Part shown: positions 7,067 to 14,943 of the stretch, piece after piece
Layout of the letters: each line of letters starts with the position of its first letter
Numbering within the stretch: the stretch's first letter is position 1
Assembly: GCA_009692505.1 (NCBI GenBank)
Contig: SHZC01000032.1
Span: 1-34,122, forward strand
Reading direction: 5' to 3'
DNA: 34,122 nt
DNA from: Myxococcales bacterium
GTDB lineage: Bacteria; Myxococcota_A; Bradymonadia; UBA7976; UBA1532
Translations under genes and position numbers: made by a program
Notes under the pieces: model-generated
Database searches by the model: none
Seen by the model: the letters and a program-made list of their open reading frames with translations, nothing else
Told to the model about the DNA's origin: nothing

Positions 7067-9708
7067 GGCGTCTCCTTTTCAAGCTCGGCCTCGCGCTCAC
7101 GCTCTGCCCGCTGAACGCCGCGGCGATCTCCATCTCGAGCCGTCAGACCTCGACGCCTCAGCCCGGGATCACCCTCGTCACCGGACGCACGGCGAGCCCA
7201 TCGACGCGGTTCTGGGCGTTGCAAATCGATCTCTGTCTGCCCCACTTGGAAATTGACGCTACAGCCCCTGCGCGGAGCCGTCGGAGCCCGGGGAGTTGGG
7301 CTATGGAGCGGGGCGCGCAGGCCGCGGTCAACGGCGACTTCTTTCGGACCGACACGGCGACCCCCATCGTCTACGGCCTCGCCGCTGGGGGAGGGCGCGC
7401 CTGGCCCTTGGCGCAGACTGGCCTTGACCCCGCTTTCGCCGACGAGTGGTACGTGCAAAGGCAGGCTTGGTTCGCGTTTGGTGAGGGCTGGGTCGACTTC
7501 GATCACTCCAAATGGGTCAAGCGTAACCTGCCGATTACACAGGGATTTCACCTTGACCGCCTCGTCGCTGACCTGCCCCCCGGCACCCGCGCGCTCGTCA
7601 GCGGCTTCCCCGAGCTCATCACCGAGGGGCGGGTCTATACCTGCGCTTCGCCCACGGCCGACGACTGCTTCCCCGATCGGAGTGACATGCGCGCCCGTCA
7701 CCCCCGAACGGCGATGGGGCTCTCGGCGGATCGGGGCACGTTGTTCTTGGCGGTCGTCGACGGGCGGTCCAACGTCTCGACCGGAATGTACGGCACCGAG
7801 CTCTCGTGGCTCATGTCCGAGCTCGGCGCGTGGCAGGCCGTGAACCTCGACGGTGGGGGCTCGAGCGCCTTATGGATCGAGGGCCTCGGAAATGTGAACA
7901 CGCCGAGCGACGGGAGCGCGCGCTCGGTGGCCAATCATCTGGGGGTCTTGACCGGGGACGCAGGTGGGCAGCCCTGGACGCCGGGGAGCTGTCTCAATGT
8001 GCCCACGACGCCGGAGTCATGCTTCGTCGGCGACCCTACAGGGGGCACCTGCGCGGCGTCCGTCTTGTCGCTGAACGGGGGGTCAGGCAGCGCCGGCCCT
8101 TCGACGGACATCGACGGTGACGGGCGGGCCGATGTCTGCGCGCGGGGCTCAAACGGGGTCCTCTGCGCGCGCTCCACCGAGGTGGGCCTCGAGGCTGCCT
8201 TCGAGCCGGGCGTCGTCGTCGTCGACGCGCTGACGAACGCGAGGGGCTGGTCTGACCTGAGCAACGCCTTGACGGTCCGATACGGCGACCTCGACGGCGA
8301 CCTTCGGGCCGACGTCTGCGCGCGGGCCAACGACGGCCTCCGGTGCTTCCTCGCGGCAGGCGGGGATGTCGTCAACCTACCTGACTATTCGGACGCGGCC
8401 GGCTTCGCCAGACCCACGGCCTTCGCCACCCTCCACCTCGCAGACGTCACCGGCGACGGTCGCGCCGACGTCTGCGCACGAGGCCCGATGGGCATGAGCT
8501 GCTCTCCCTTCGAGGGCCCAGGGTTTGGGGCAACAATCCCCGGTCCGGCCTGGTCGGACGCGCTCGGATTTGGCACACCCGACACGGCAGGCACGTTCCG
8601 CATGGCCGATGTGGACGGCGATGGACGGGCCGACGCCTGCATCCGCTCACCCAACGGCGTGCGCTGCGTGTTTGCGTCCGATGCCTTCGCCGGGGTCGTC
8701 GACGGGCCGGCCTTGACCGACGCGGAAGGGTACCTGTCCCCCGGACTCTGGAGCACCCTGAGACTCGCCGACGTTGACGGTGACGGCCGCGCTGATCTCT
8801 GCGCGATCACGGCGAGTGACCTGAGGTGCTACCTCTCCATCGGGCGGGGCTTCGCGCCTCTGCCTCTCACGCTCTCCAACGTCGTCGAGGCCGAGGGTTG
8901 GGACCGGCACGAGCACTACGCGACGCTCCGGTCGGGGGACGTGGACGGCGACGGAGCGGACGAGCTCTGCCTTCGCCTGGCGGGCGGCCTGAGGTGTTAC
9001 TTCGTGAGCGACCGTGGCGTGCGTGAGCTTCGGACCGACCTCCTCTCGATCCCCGGCTGGTCGGCACCTTCGAAGTATCTGACGATGCGGCTGGCCGATG
9101 TCACGGGTGACGGTCGAGACGACCTCTGCGCAAGGGGCGAAGCGGGTCTGCACTGTTGGGCCTCGACGGGGGACGGCTTCGCCGAGCCGTCTGTGCTGGT
9201 CCCAAGCTTCTCGACGGAGATCGGCTTCGGTGACGCCTCGACCTTCAGCTCGCTGCACGTCGCCGGCGGGCGGGTCGCGGTACCGCCGCCGGAGCGTGAC
9301 CTCGGCCTCGCGATTCGAGACGGTCTCGCACCCAATACCGACGCCTCGGTCTTTGATGGTCAAGGCGCTTTACTTGATGGGCGGTCGGACGGAGCCGAAT
9401 CGCGGGACTTTGCCGCAGGGGGCCGAGCTGACGCCGGGGGCCTGGACGACGCGCGGAGCCGAGACGACGCGGGGGGCCTGGACGACGCAGTTTTTCGGGA
9501 TGGGCGGCAACCCACAGGGGACTACGGACGAGCCCTGGCTGATGCCCGTCAGATCGCGTACAGCGGCGGCTGCGCGCTTTCATCGAATGCCCACACGCGC
9601 GGCGTCGGGCTCTTTGCCCTCGCCGCTCTGCTCCTCGTTACGGCTCGCCGCCGCTCGAGATCAGCCTCTGTCGGCAGTCGGCGATCGCGAGACGAATCTC
9701 GGAGCTGA
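7063..9708 (+). CDS. Secreted NAGPA-type phosphodiester glycosidase with seven FG-GAP repeats and MYXO-CTERM tail
   Basis: 881 residues. Signal peptide 1-21 (cleavage after NAAA). Residues about 30-290 form a phosphodiester-glycosidase (NAGPA/DUF2233) domain: AAVNGDFFRTD, HPRTAMGLSADRGTLF, DGRSNVSTG and VNLDGGGSSALW. Seven repeats follow (about 345-720), each with a D-x-D/T-G-D-G-type calcium-loop motif, resembling FG-GAP/VCBS blades; seven would close a beta-propeller. Every repeat has a Cys pair with exactly eight residues between. An Asp/Gly/Arg-rich linker leads to a C-terminal Cys, a hydrophobic stretch GLFALAALLLV and RRR, as in MYXO-CTERM sorting tails, though 15 or so residues follow the Arg cluster. 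It is probably anchored or sorted at the cell surface. The start codon overlaps the stop of the GT-C gene. The last 71 bp overlap the convergent TPR gene. Confidence 0.85.
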   Translation: MRRLLFKLGLALTLCPLNAAAISISSRQTSTPQPGITLVTGRTASPSTRFWALQIDLCLPHLEIDATAPARSRRSPGSWAMERGAQAAVNGDFFRTDTATPIVYGLAAGGGRAWPLAQTGLDPAFADEWYVQRQAWFAFGEGWVDFDHSKWVKRNLPITQGFHLDRLVADLPPGTRALVSGFPELITEGRVYTCASPTADDCFPDRSDMRARHPRTAMGLSADRGTLFLAVVDGRSNVSTGMYGTELSWLMSELGAWQAVNLDGGGSSALWIEGLGNVNTPSDGSARSVANHLGVLTGDAGGQPWTPGSCLNVPTTPESCFVGDPTGGTCAASVLSLNGGSGSAGPSTDIDGDGRADVCARGSNGVLCARSTEVGLEAAFEPGVVVVDALTNARGWSDLSNALTVRYGDLDGDLRADVCARANDGLRCFLAAGGDVVNLPDYSDAAGFARPTAFATLHLADVTGDGRADVCARGPMGMSCSPFEGPGFGATIPGPAWSDALGFGTPDTAGTFRMADVDGDGRADACIRSPNGVRCVFASDAFAGVVDGPALTDAEGYLSPGLWSTLRLADVDGDGRADLCAITASDLRCYLSIGRGFAPLPLTLSNVVEAEGWDRHEHYATLRSGDVDGDGADELCLRLAGGLRCYFVSDRGVRELRTDLLSIPGWSAPSKYLTMRLADVTGDGRDDLCARGEAGLHCWASTGDGFAEPSVLVPSFSTEIGFGDASTFSSLHVAGGRVAVPPPERDLGLAIRDGLAPNTDASVFDGQGALLDGRSDGAESRDFAAGGRADAGGLDDARSRDDAGGLDDAVFRDGRQPTGDYGRALADARQIAYSGGCALSSNAHTRGVGLFALAALLLVTARRRSRSASVGSRRSRDESRS
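8100..9160 (+). repeat. Seven tandem FG-GAP-like repeats with C-X8-C pairs
   Basis: Seven copies of a 50-60-residue unit carry the core DVDGDGRADVCAR followed by a second Cys after a fixed 8-residue spacer. The cores lie near 8106, 8286, 8446, 8607, 8772, 8937 and 9099. Variants include DLDGDLRAD, DVTGDGRAD, DVDGDGADE and DVTGDGRDD. The Asp/Gly loops are expected to bind calcium. The even number of cysteines per unit suggests one disulfide per blade. Confidence 0.85.
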
Positions 9709-11845
9709 GCTGCCGGCCTTCGCCGCCCTCCGAGGCCTTTCCGGCGAGGCTCCTCGAAGCGCGGAACAAGGTCGCCCTTCGCTCCCATTGTCGGCCGAGG
9801 ACGGCGAGGGCCGCGGCGAGCGAGAAGCAAGCGCGGGCGACGGCGAGCTCGTCGACGGTCCCGCGAAGGTTGCCGGCCTCACGCTGGCTGGCGGCCTGCG
9901 CGAAGCACTCCGCCGCGCTCGACCAATCGCCGCTCGTCGCGTGCACGGCGCCGAGGTCGTAGTGGGTCGCCCCGAGGCTGTCCGCGTCGACGTGGCCGAA
10001 GAGGTTGCCGCGTGACTTCTCGTCGAGGGCGAGGCGGAGTTGGATGATCGCCTTCTTTGGGCGGCCGAGGCACTGCTGGGCGCTCGCGAGCTGGTGCAGG
10101 CTGAGGCCCACGCTCTCGTGATTCACGAGCCCGCGCAGGTTGCCCCGTCTCCCGTAAACGACCGCCCGCCGATACCACTTCGCGCCCTCGTCGAACCGCT
10201 GGAGCGCGAGCAGGCAGTCGCCGACGAAGTGCGCGCTGGTGCTCATGCTCTCGTGGTCACGAAGGCCCGTCAGATCACCGCGGGCCTTTTGCACGACCGC
10301 GCGTCGAAGCTCAGTCAGCGCGCCGTCCCACTCGCCGGCCAGCGCGAGGCAGTACCCAATCTGGTGATGGCTCGTCCCGATGCTCGCGTGGTCGATGCGC
10401 CCGCGCAGATCACCTCGTCGCTTCTCGGTGAGGGCTCGCCGAAACCAGAGCCGCGCCTCCGGTAGCCGTCCGAGCTCAAGGAGGCAGTGCCCGACGCCCT
10501 GAATGCTGGCTCCAACGCCCGTGGCGTTCACGTTACCGTCGCGATCACCCCGCTGCTTTTCGACGACCGCGCGCTGGAACCACTTCATCGCGCGGTTCGG
10601 CCGCCGGGCGAGCGTCAGGCAGTGCGCGAGCTGATGCATGCTCACGCCGACGCTGTCGTGATCGACGCGCCCGTCCGCGTCCCCTCGAGCCGCCGCGAGG
10701 ATGGCTTTTCGATACCAACGAATCGCCCGCGGGTGCCGTCCGAGCGTGAGCCAGGCGTTGGCGATCTCGTGAAGGCTGACGCTGATCCCATCGGCGTCCA
10801 CGCGACCGGAGTGGTCACCCCGAGCGCGAAGGCTGATGGCCTTGCGCAGGTAGGACATGGCCCCGAACTGGTCTCCGGCCGCCACGAGCCCAGCGCCGAT
10901 CGTGTGCATCATGCGGCCGAGTTGGTCCGGGCTCACGTCGTGCCTGAACCTCAAGGCCTCGATGGAAGCATTTGAAGGCGGCTCGATGTGCATCACGCTG
11001 TGCTCGAGCAAGGCCGCGCACTCACCGAGCCGACCTTCCTTCAGCGCGCACAGAGCGAGGCCCCGGCAAGCCGCCCGCATTGCGCCGGGAGGGGCCTCAC
11101 GCGCCGCGATGGCGTGGCGGTATTGGGCGCGGGCGCGGTCGATGCGGCCGAGGCCCAGGGCCACAGCAGCGGCGGACAGGGACGACTCGACGGTCCGGCC
11201 ACCCGGGGCAGTCCGCGCTTCGGCCGCCGCGCGCTCAAAACAGACGAGCGCCGACTCGAGATCCCCGGAGACGACCAGCTGCTCGGCGCGCCGATGCCTG
11301 AGCCGTGCGCGAAGGGCCTGCGTCTCTGGCCCCGACGACGAGCGGAGCGCATCTAAAGCACGCGCCAGGAGTGCTGCCGCCCCCAGGGGGTCACGGGACA
11401 CCGCGCTGCACTCCGCGGCGAGCGTGAATCCATCGACCACCGTCGTCGGTGGGAGCCTGCCGCGGGCCGTCAACCCGGCGTCCTCGAACCACTGCCGGGC
11501 CGTGACCCATTCGCCGAGGCTCACGGCGTTCTGGCCAGCGCGAAGGCGACGATCCACGCGTGTTGCGGGCTCGTCTCCCACCTCATGCGCGGCGGCGTAG
11601 ACGCACCAGTCGTAGGCGGCGGCACTCTCGTGAATGGCCATGAGCCCGATCGCGATTCGGTCGGCCATGGACGCGCTCGGCTCGTCTCCTCGGGACACGC
11701 TCGCCTCGACGGTGTGCGGCGAGACGAGGAGCGCCCGCCGAGCGCTCTCCCGTTGCGGCGCTCGAGCGGCCTGATCGGCGCAGCGCAGAAGCCGGGTCAA
11801 GGCAGAGCCGAGGGTCGCGGTGGCTTTGGGATTGGGCTTTCGCAT
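9638..11845 (-). CDS. TPR-like protein with eight 45-residue repeats
   Basis: About 735 residues, no signal peptide or membrane segment seen. The N-terminal 350 residues are Ala-rich helical and TPR-like (for example QWFEDAGLTARGRL, ALVCFERAAAEA). The C-terminal half contains eight consecutive units of exactly 45 residues, with a consensus like RGDLxGRVDHxSVGxSxHQL followed by AxCLxxLGRxxxAxxWYRRAV, and a 38-residue tail. A ninth partial unit precedes them. Canonical TPRs are 34 residues, so each unit has a longer inter-helix loop with an RGD/RGN-x-x-G motif. Such scaffolds bind other proteins; the partner is unknown. The start at 11845 (MRKPNPKATATLG) is the most likely; the ORF stays open upstream but reads antisense to the divergent gene. 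No good ribosome site is seen. Confidence 0.75.
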   Translation of the reverse strand: MRKPNPKATATLGSALTRLLRCADQAARAPQRESARRALLVSPHTVEASVSRGDEPSASMADRIAIGLMAIHESAAAYDWCVYAAAHEVGDEPATRVDRRLRAGQNAVSLGEWVTARQWFEDAGLTARGRLPPTTVVDGFTLAAECSAVSRDPLGAAALLARALDALRSSSGPETQALRARLRHRRAEQLVVSGDLESALVCFERAAAEARTAPGGRTVESSLSAAAVALGLGRIDRARAQYRHAIAAREAPPGAMRAACRGLALCALKEGRLGECAALLEHSVMHIEPPSNASIEALRFRHDVSPDQLGRMMHTIGAGLVAAGDQFGAMSYLRKAISLRARGDHSGRVDADGISVSLHEIANAWLTLGRHPRAIRWYRKAILAAARGDADGRVDHDSVGVSMHQLAHCLTLARRPNRAMKWFQRAVVEKQRGDRDGNVNATGVGASIQGVGHCLLELGRLPEARLWFRRALTEKRRGDLRGRIDHASIGTSHHQIGYCLALAGEWDGALTELRRAVVQKARGDLTGLRDHESMSTSAHFVGDCLLALQRFDEGAKWYRRAVVYGRRGNLRGLVNHESVGLSLHQLASAQQCLGRPKKAIIQLRLALDEKSRGNLFGHVDADSLGATHYDLGAVHATSGDWSSAAECFAQAASQREAGNLRGTVDELAVARACFSLAAALAVLGRQWERRATLFRASRSLAGKASEGGEGRQLSSEIRLAIADCRQRLISSGGEP
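9755..10834 (-). repeat. Eight tandem 135-bp units (45 aa each)
   Basis: Counting back from the stop codon, eight units of 45 codons fit without gaps. Each begins near a four-residue lead, then RGD or RGN, an Asp/Gly-rich loop (RVDHDSVG, RIDHASIG, VNHESVG, VDADSLG) and a helix pair ending in WYRRAV-like residues. DNA identity between units is only moderate, so the array is old or under selection at the protein level. Confidence 0.85.
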
Positions 11846-11891
11846 CGCGAAACCGCATGGTACGCCCGTTCCGCTGACAACGGGGAACCTG

Positions 11892-12827
11892 ATGGCCCAC
11901 TGTGAGGTACTCCGAGTCGAGCGCTTGGGGAGCGCGCTCGTCGAGCTGCGGGCGGCCCCGAGCCACGAGCCGCTGTCGAGCTGCGGCTTCGAGTGGCCAC
12001 GCGGCTGGCGCCTGCACACCGTAGACTGGGTGCCGCCGGGGCGCCTGCAGCGGTCGCCGCTTTTCGCGTGTACGGCCGGGGCTTCGGACGTGCTGCGTGT
12101 CGAGGTGTCCCGGTTCGGCATGGAGGTCTGCCCGCTCTCATTTCTGCGCCAGACCCTCGCTCACGCGACCCTCGCGGAGGTCTCCGACTGGGGCTTTGCG
12201 GGCATGTCCATCGCCCGAGCCGAGGGGCCGTCCTTTTCGATTCGAGCGGTGACCTCGGGTCCGGCCGTGCACATCCTCTTCGCGTCCGGCCACGCCCGGT
12301 CCTACGTCGATCGGGCGGCGGCCACGCTGCGAACGCTGAGCGCGTACGCGCCTCCGGCCGAGTCGTCGGTGGCGGTCACTTTTGGGCCCCTGATCGGCGT
12401 CCGGCCCGCGATGTGGAGGCACGAACGCGAGGACAAGACGCCGCATGGATTGTCCCGAGACCATCTCCTCCGGGACACGAGCGAAGGGCACCTCTCGGCC
12501 TACCTTCGTCTGCAGACGCTTGACCGTCGGGTTCATCCCGGGACGAGCCCCGAGGTCTTCTTGGCCCAGCTCGACTCGACGCTCTCGAAGGCTGGCTTGA
12601 CGCTGCAGGCCGCGGAACGTGACGTCTCGCCGTCGGGGCCGACGTGGGTACAACGCGGCGTCTACCTGGGAAACGATCTCGAGGTGCGTCGAGCGTTTCG
12701 GCAGATAGGGCCGTGCCTGGTGGGGCTCGCATCGGCGGCGCCGTCGTTCGCTCGCGCGCCGCTTACATACCTGCACGCCCGGCGCGTCTTCGATTGGACG
12801 CTCTCGGCGCTGAGGAGCGGGGCCTGA
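11892..12827 (+). CDS. Unrecognised protein, possible duplicated PsbP/DcrB-like fold
   Basis: 311 residues, no signal peptide or membrane segment. I do not recognise the family from motifs. The layout suggests two similar lobes. Lobe one (about 30-150) opens with FEWPRGWRLHTV, has a helix at LSFLRQTL, a strand pair and a closing helix SYVDRAAATLRTL. Lobe two (about 165-310) has a comparable helix PEVFLAQLDSTL, WVQRGVYLG, and a closing helix around YLHARRVFDWTLSAL. That order (strands, helix, strands, long final helix) is reminiscent of Mog1p/PsbP or DcrB/DUF1795 folds, which include EagR-type chaperones. This is a weak structural guess. The ATG at 11892 has GGGGA six to seven bases upstream. 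The gene diverges from the TPR-repeat gene with only 46 bp between, so the two may share regulation. Confidence 0.6.
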   Translation: MAHCEVLRVERLGSALVELRAAPSHEPLSSCGFEWPRGWRLHTVDWVPPGRLQRSPLFACTAGASDVLRVEVSRFGMEVCPLSFLRQTLAHATLAEVSDWGFAGMSIARAEGPSFSIRAVTSGPAVHILFASGHARSYVDRAAATLRTLSAYAPPAESSVAVTFGPLIGVRPAMWRHEREDKTPHGLSRDHLLRDTSEGHLSAYLRLQTLDRRVHPGTSPEVFLAQLDSTLSKAGLTLQAAERDVSPSGPTWVQRGVYLGNDLEVRRAFRQIGPCLVGLASAAPSFARAPLTYLHARRVFDWTLSALRSGA

Positions 12828-12834
12828 AGGGCGC

Positions 12835-13146
12835 TCAGCTCTTGAGGAGGGCCTTGAGCTCGCCGTTGGTGTACATCTCGGTGACGATGTCGCAGCCCCC
12901 GACGAACTCACCGCGAACGTAGAGCTGCGGGAAGGTCGGCCAGCTCCCGTACTCCTTGACGCCCTGGCGCATGCTCGCGTCGGACAGGATGTCGAAGGTC
13001 GTAAACTCAGCGTCCAGGTCCTGCAGCGCGTCGATGACGCGCGCCGAGAAGCCGCACTGCGGCGCCTGCGGGGACCCCTTCATGAATAAGAGAACCGGGG
13101 TGGCCTTGATGAGCTGATCGATGCGGGTTCGGAGTACTTCGTCCAT
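12835..13146 (-). CDS. grxD: Monothiol glutaredoxin (Grx4/GrxD type)
   Basis: 103 residues, full family length. It has KGSP (23-26), the monothiol active site CGFS with C31, the cis-Pro motif TFPQLYV (P73) and GGCD (83-86), all hallmarks of Grx4/Grx5 proteins. These bind a [2Fe-2S] cluster with glutathione and work in iron-sulfur trafficking in the cytoplasm. The ATG at 13146 has AGGA about 8 bases upstream. The BolA-family gene lies 15 bp upstream in the same direction; Grx4 and BolA form a heterocomplex on the cluster, so the pairing is functionally sound. The 3' end faces the convergent unknown gene with 7 bp between stops and no terminator seen. Confidence 0.95.
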   Translation of the reverse strand: MDEVLRTRIDQLIKATPVLLFMKGSPQAPQCGFSARVIDALQDLDAEFTTFDILSDASMRQGVKEYGSWPTFPQLYVRGEFVGGCDIVTEMYTNGELKALLKS

Positions 13147-13161
13147 GGTCTTTTTCCTGTC

Positions 13162-13419
13162 TTAGGTTCGGTTAACTTGCGAGGGGGTCAGGGTCTTCAA
13201 CGCCAGCGCGTGGATGCGGACTTCCATCAGCTCACCGAGCGCGCTGTAGACCGCACGCTGGCGCGCGACCTGGTTTTGGCCCTCGAACGCCGTAGAGACG
13301 ATGACCGCCTGCCAGTGGTCTCCGCCGCCCGTCAGATCACGCAGCTCGATGAGCGCGTCCGGCATCGCCAGAAGAACGCGCCGCTCAATCTCGGTTTTCA
13401 AATCATCACCGCGCATCAT
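13162..13419 (-). CDS. BolA-family protein
   Basis: 85 residues, the usual BolA length. The sequence follows the BolA fold: an N-terminal helix (LKTEIERRVLLAMPDALIELRD), a strand with GGGDHWQAVIVSTAFEGQ, then QRAVYSALGELM and HALALKTLTP. The conserved HALAL-x-x-L ending carries the His that helps ligate the shared [2Fe-2S] cluster with a CGFS glutaredoxin. The gene is the first of a two-gene operon with that glutaredoxin. Two ATG codons lie in tandem (13419, 13416); the second has better spacing from GAGAG. It is divergent from the sigma factor gene, with about 98 bp between. Confidence 0.92.
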   Translation of the reverse strand: MMRGDDLKTEIERRVLLAMPDALIELRDLTGGGDHWQAVIVSTAFEGQNQVARQRAVYSALGELMEVRIHALALKTLTPSQVNRT

Positions 13420-13535
13420 GGGTCTCTCGCGTCCTCAGTTCTGCCCACAGATGCCGCGACTCGGGCAGCGGTTGCAGGAATAATCGTCGTGGTCCCGCGG
13501 TTGCGTCAGACAAGACTGTGCCTATCATCGGTCCC
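13420..13535. promoter_or_regulatory. Divergent region bolA / rpoH-like gene with candidate promoter
   Basis: A plus-strand candidate has TTGCGT (13501-13506), 16 bp, then TATCAT (13523-13528). If real, transcription would start near the GTG at 13536, implying a leaderless or shorter sigma factor reading frame. An imperfectly placed inverted repeat, CTGCCC (13441-13446) with GGGCAG (13463-13468), lies upstream. Confidence 0.3.
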
Positions 13536-14456
13536 GTGCTGCCGTCCGCCCCGCCCTCTCCCACTACGCTTGCCCGTAGACCCTCGGCCGACGAGCTCGT
13601 TCGCGCCGACGGCTTCACCCGTTACCTCGCCGACATCCGGCGTTACCCCTTGCTGACACGCGAAGAGGAGTTCACCCACGCGGAGGCCTTCTATCAACGG
13701 GGCGACCTCGAGGCGGGCAAGAAGCTCGTCACCGGCAACCTCAGGCTCGTCGTCAAGATCGCCATGGAGTATCGACGGGCCTGGGTGCAGGTCCTCGACC
13801 TCGTTCAGGAGGGCAACATCGGCCTCGCCGAGGCGGTCAAGCGCTTCGACCCCTACCGCGGCGTGCGCTTCTCGTCCTTCGCCCGGTTCTGGATCCGCGC
13901 GCTCATCCTCCAGTTCATCCTCAAGAACTTCCGCATGGTGTCGTTCGCCAATACCCGAGCCGGGCGCAAGCTCTTCTTTCGGCTGGAGAAGGAGCGCGCG
14001 AAGCTCATGCAGGAGTTCGGAGAGGCCACGCCCCGCCTGCTCGCCGAGCGCCTGGAGGTCAGCGAAGACGAGGTCGTCGCCGCTGAGACGCTCAAGCACC
14101 AGCCCCTCTCCCTGACGGCGCCACGGGGCTCGGAGGACGGTCGGACCCTGAGCGAGACCCTGCCGGCAAACGAGGATCTCCTTGAGGACCAGATCGGCCA
14201 GCGCGATCTGATGGCGACCGTGAATGCCAAGATGGCGGCGTTTTTTCAGACCCTGAACGACGAGCGCGAGCGGGCGATCTGGACCGAGCGACTCGTGGCC
14301 GAAGACCCGGCCTCGCTCAACGACTTGGGCGAGCGCTTCGGCATCTCCCGCGAGCGGATCCGACAGGTCGAGGCGCGCCTGAAAGATCGCCTGAAGGTTT
14401 TCCTCATCGCCGAGTTGGGCACTGATCTACAACTCGACGTCGCCCAACGTGACTGA
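13518..14456 (+). CDS. rpoH: RpoH-type (sigma-32 family) RNA polymerase sigma factor
   Basis: 312 residues from GTG 13518. Region 1.2/2 is present: YLADIRRYPLLTREEE (36-51), then NLRLVVKIAMEY, LDLVQEGNIGLAEAVKRFDP and FSSFARFWIRALI. The RpoH box that separates this group from RpoD appears as GRKLFFRLEKER (149-160). Region 4 helix-turn-helix is LNDLGERFGISRERIRQVEA (268-287). It should direct transcription of heat-shock or related stress genes. No strong ribosome site precedes GTG 13518; GTG 13536 is an alternative if the promoter noted just upstream is used. A YqeY gene follows after 11 bp. An alternative specialised sigma in the sigma-70 group cannot be excluded. Confidence 0.87.
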   Translation: MPIIGPVLPSAPPSPTTLARRPSADELVRADGFTRYLADIRRYPLLTREEEFTHAEAFYQRGDLEAGKKLVTGNLRLVVKIAMEYRRAWVQVLDLVQEGNIGLAEAVKRFDPYRGVRFSSFARFWIRALILQFILKNFRMVSFANTRAGRKLFFRLEKERAKLMQEFGEATPRLLAERLEVSEDEVVAAETLKHQPLSLTAPRGSEDGRTLSETLPANEDLLEDQIGQRDLMATVNAKMAAFFQTLNDERERAIWTERLVAEDPASLNDLGERFGISRERIRQVEARLKDRLKVFLIAELGTDLQLDVAQRD

Positions 14457-14467
14457 AAGAGAACAAA

Positions 14468-14929
14468 ATGTCCGACATCGCCACCCGACTCGACGAGACG
14501 CTCAAGACCGCCATGCGGAGCAAAGACCAGGCGACGCTGAACATCGTCCGGATGTTGAAGACCCGCATGATGGAGCGAAAGACCACGAAGGGCTTCACCG
14601 GCGAGGTCAATGACGCCCTGTGGCTCGAGCTCATCTCGGCCTACTCCAAGAGCATGGAGAAGGCGGTCGGCGAGTTCGAGAAGGCGGCCACCGAAGGGGC
14701 GAGAGCGCAGATCACCGAGCTGAAGTGGGAGATCGCGTTCTGCCAGACCTGGCTTCCAAAGAAGGCCGACGATGGCCAGACGTCGACCTGGGTCGATGAG
14801 GCCATCGCCGGGCTCGGCGGCAAGGAGAAGGCCAAGATCGGCGCGGTCATGGGCGCCGTCATGAAGGGCCATAAAGACGACGTGGACGCGGCGACCGTCA
14901 AGCGACTTGCCGAGCTCGCGCTGGCCTGA
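14468..14929 (+). CDS. GatB/YqeY domain protein
   Basis: 153 residues, the usual length for stand-alone YqeY proteins. It opens with a helical segment (LDETLKTAMRSKDQATLNIV, then RMLKTRMMERK) and ends with the tail-like domain of GatB: MGAVMKGHKDDVDAATVKRL. The family resembles the C-terminal tRNA-binding tail of the GatB amidotransferase subunit. Its role when free-standing is unsettled. GAGAA lies a few bases upstream of the ATG. It is 11 bp after the sigma factor stop, so the two form an operon; such proteins often sit near sigma factor and primase genes in bacteria. Confidence 0.9.
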   Translation: MSDIATRLDETLKTAMRSKDQATLNIVRMLKTRMMERKTTKGFTGEVNDALWLELISAYSKSMEKAVGEFEKAATEGARAQITELKWEIAFCQTWLPKKADDGQTSTWVDEAIAGLGGKEKAKIGAVMGAVMKGHKDDVDAATVKRLAELALA

Positions 14930-14943
14930 CCAGGCTCTCAGGC
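14924..14943. other. Hairpin joining two convergent stop codons
   Basis: GCCTGA (14924-14929) pairs with TCAGGC (14938-14943) over 6 bp. The arms contain the stop codons of the YqeY gene and of the convergent membrane protein gene. There is no T-run, so any termination role would be weak. Confidence 0.35.

Noticed and set aside
13441..13468. Inverted repeat CTGCCC/GGGCAG as an operator
   Set aside because: Only 6-bp arms 16 bp apart in GC-rich DNA; could easily be chance.
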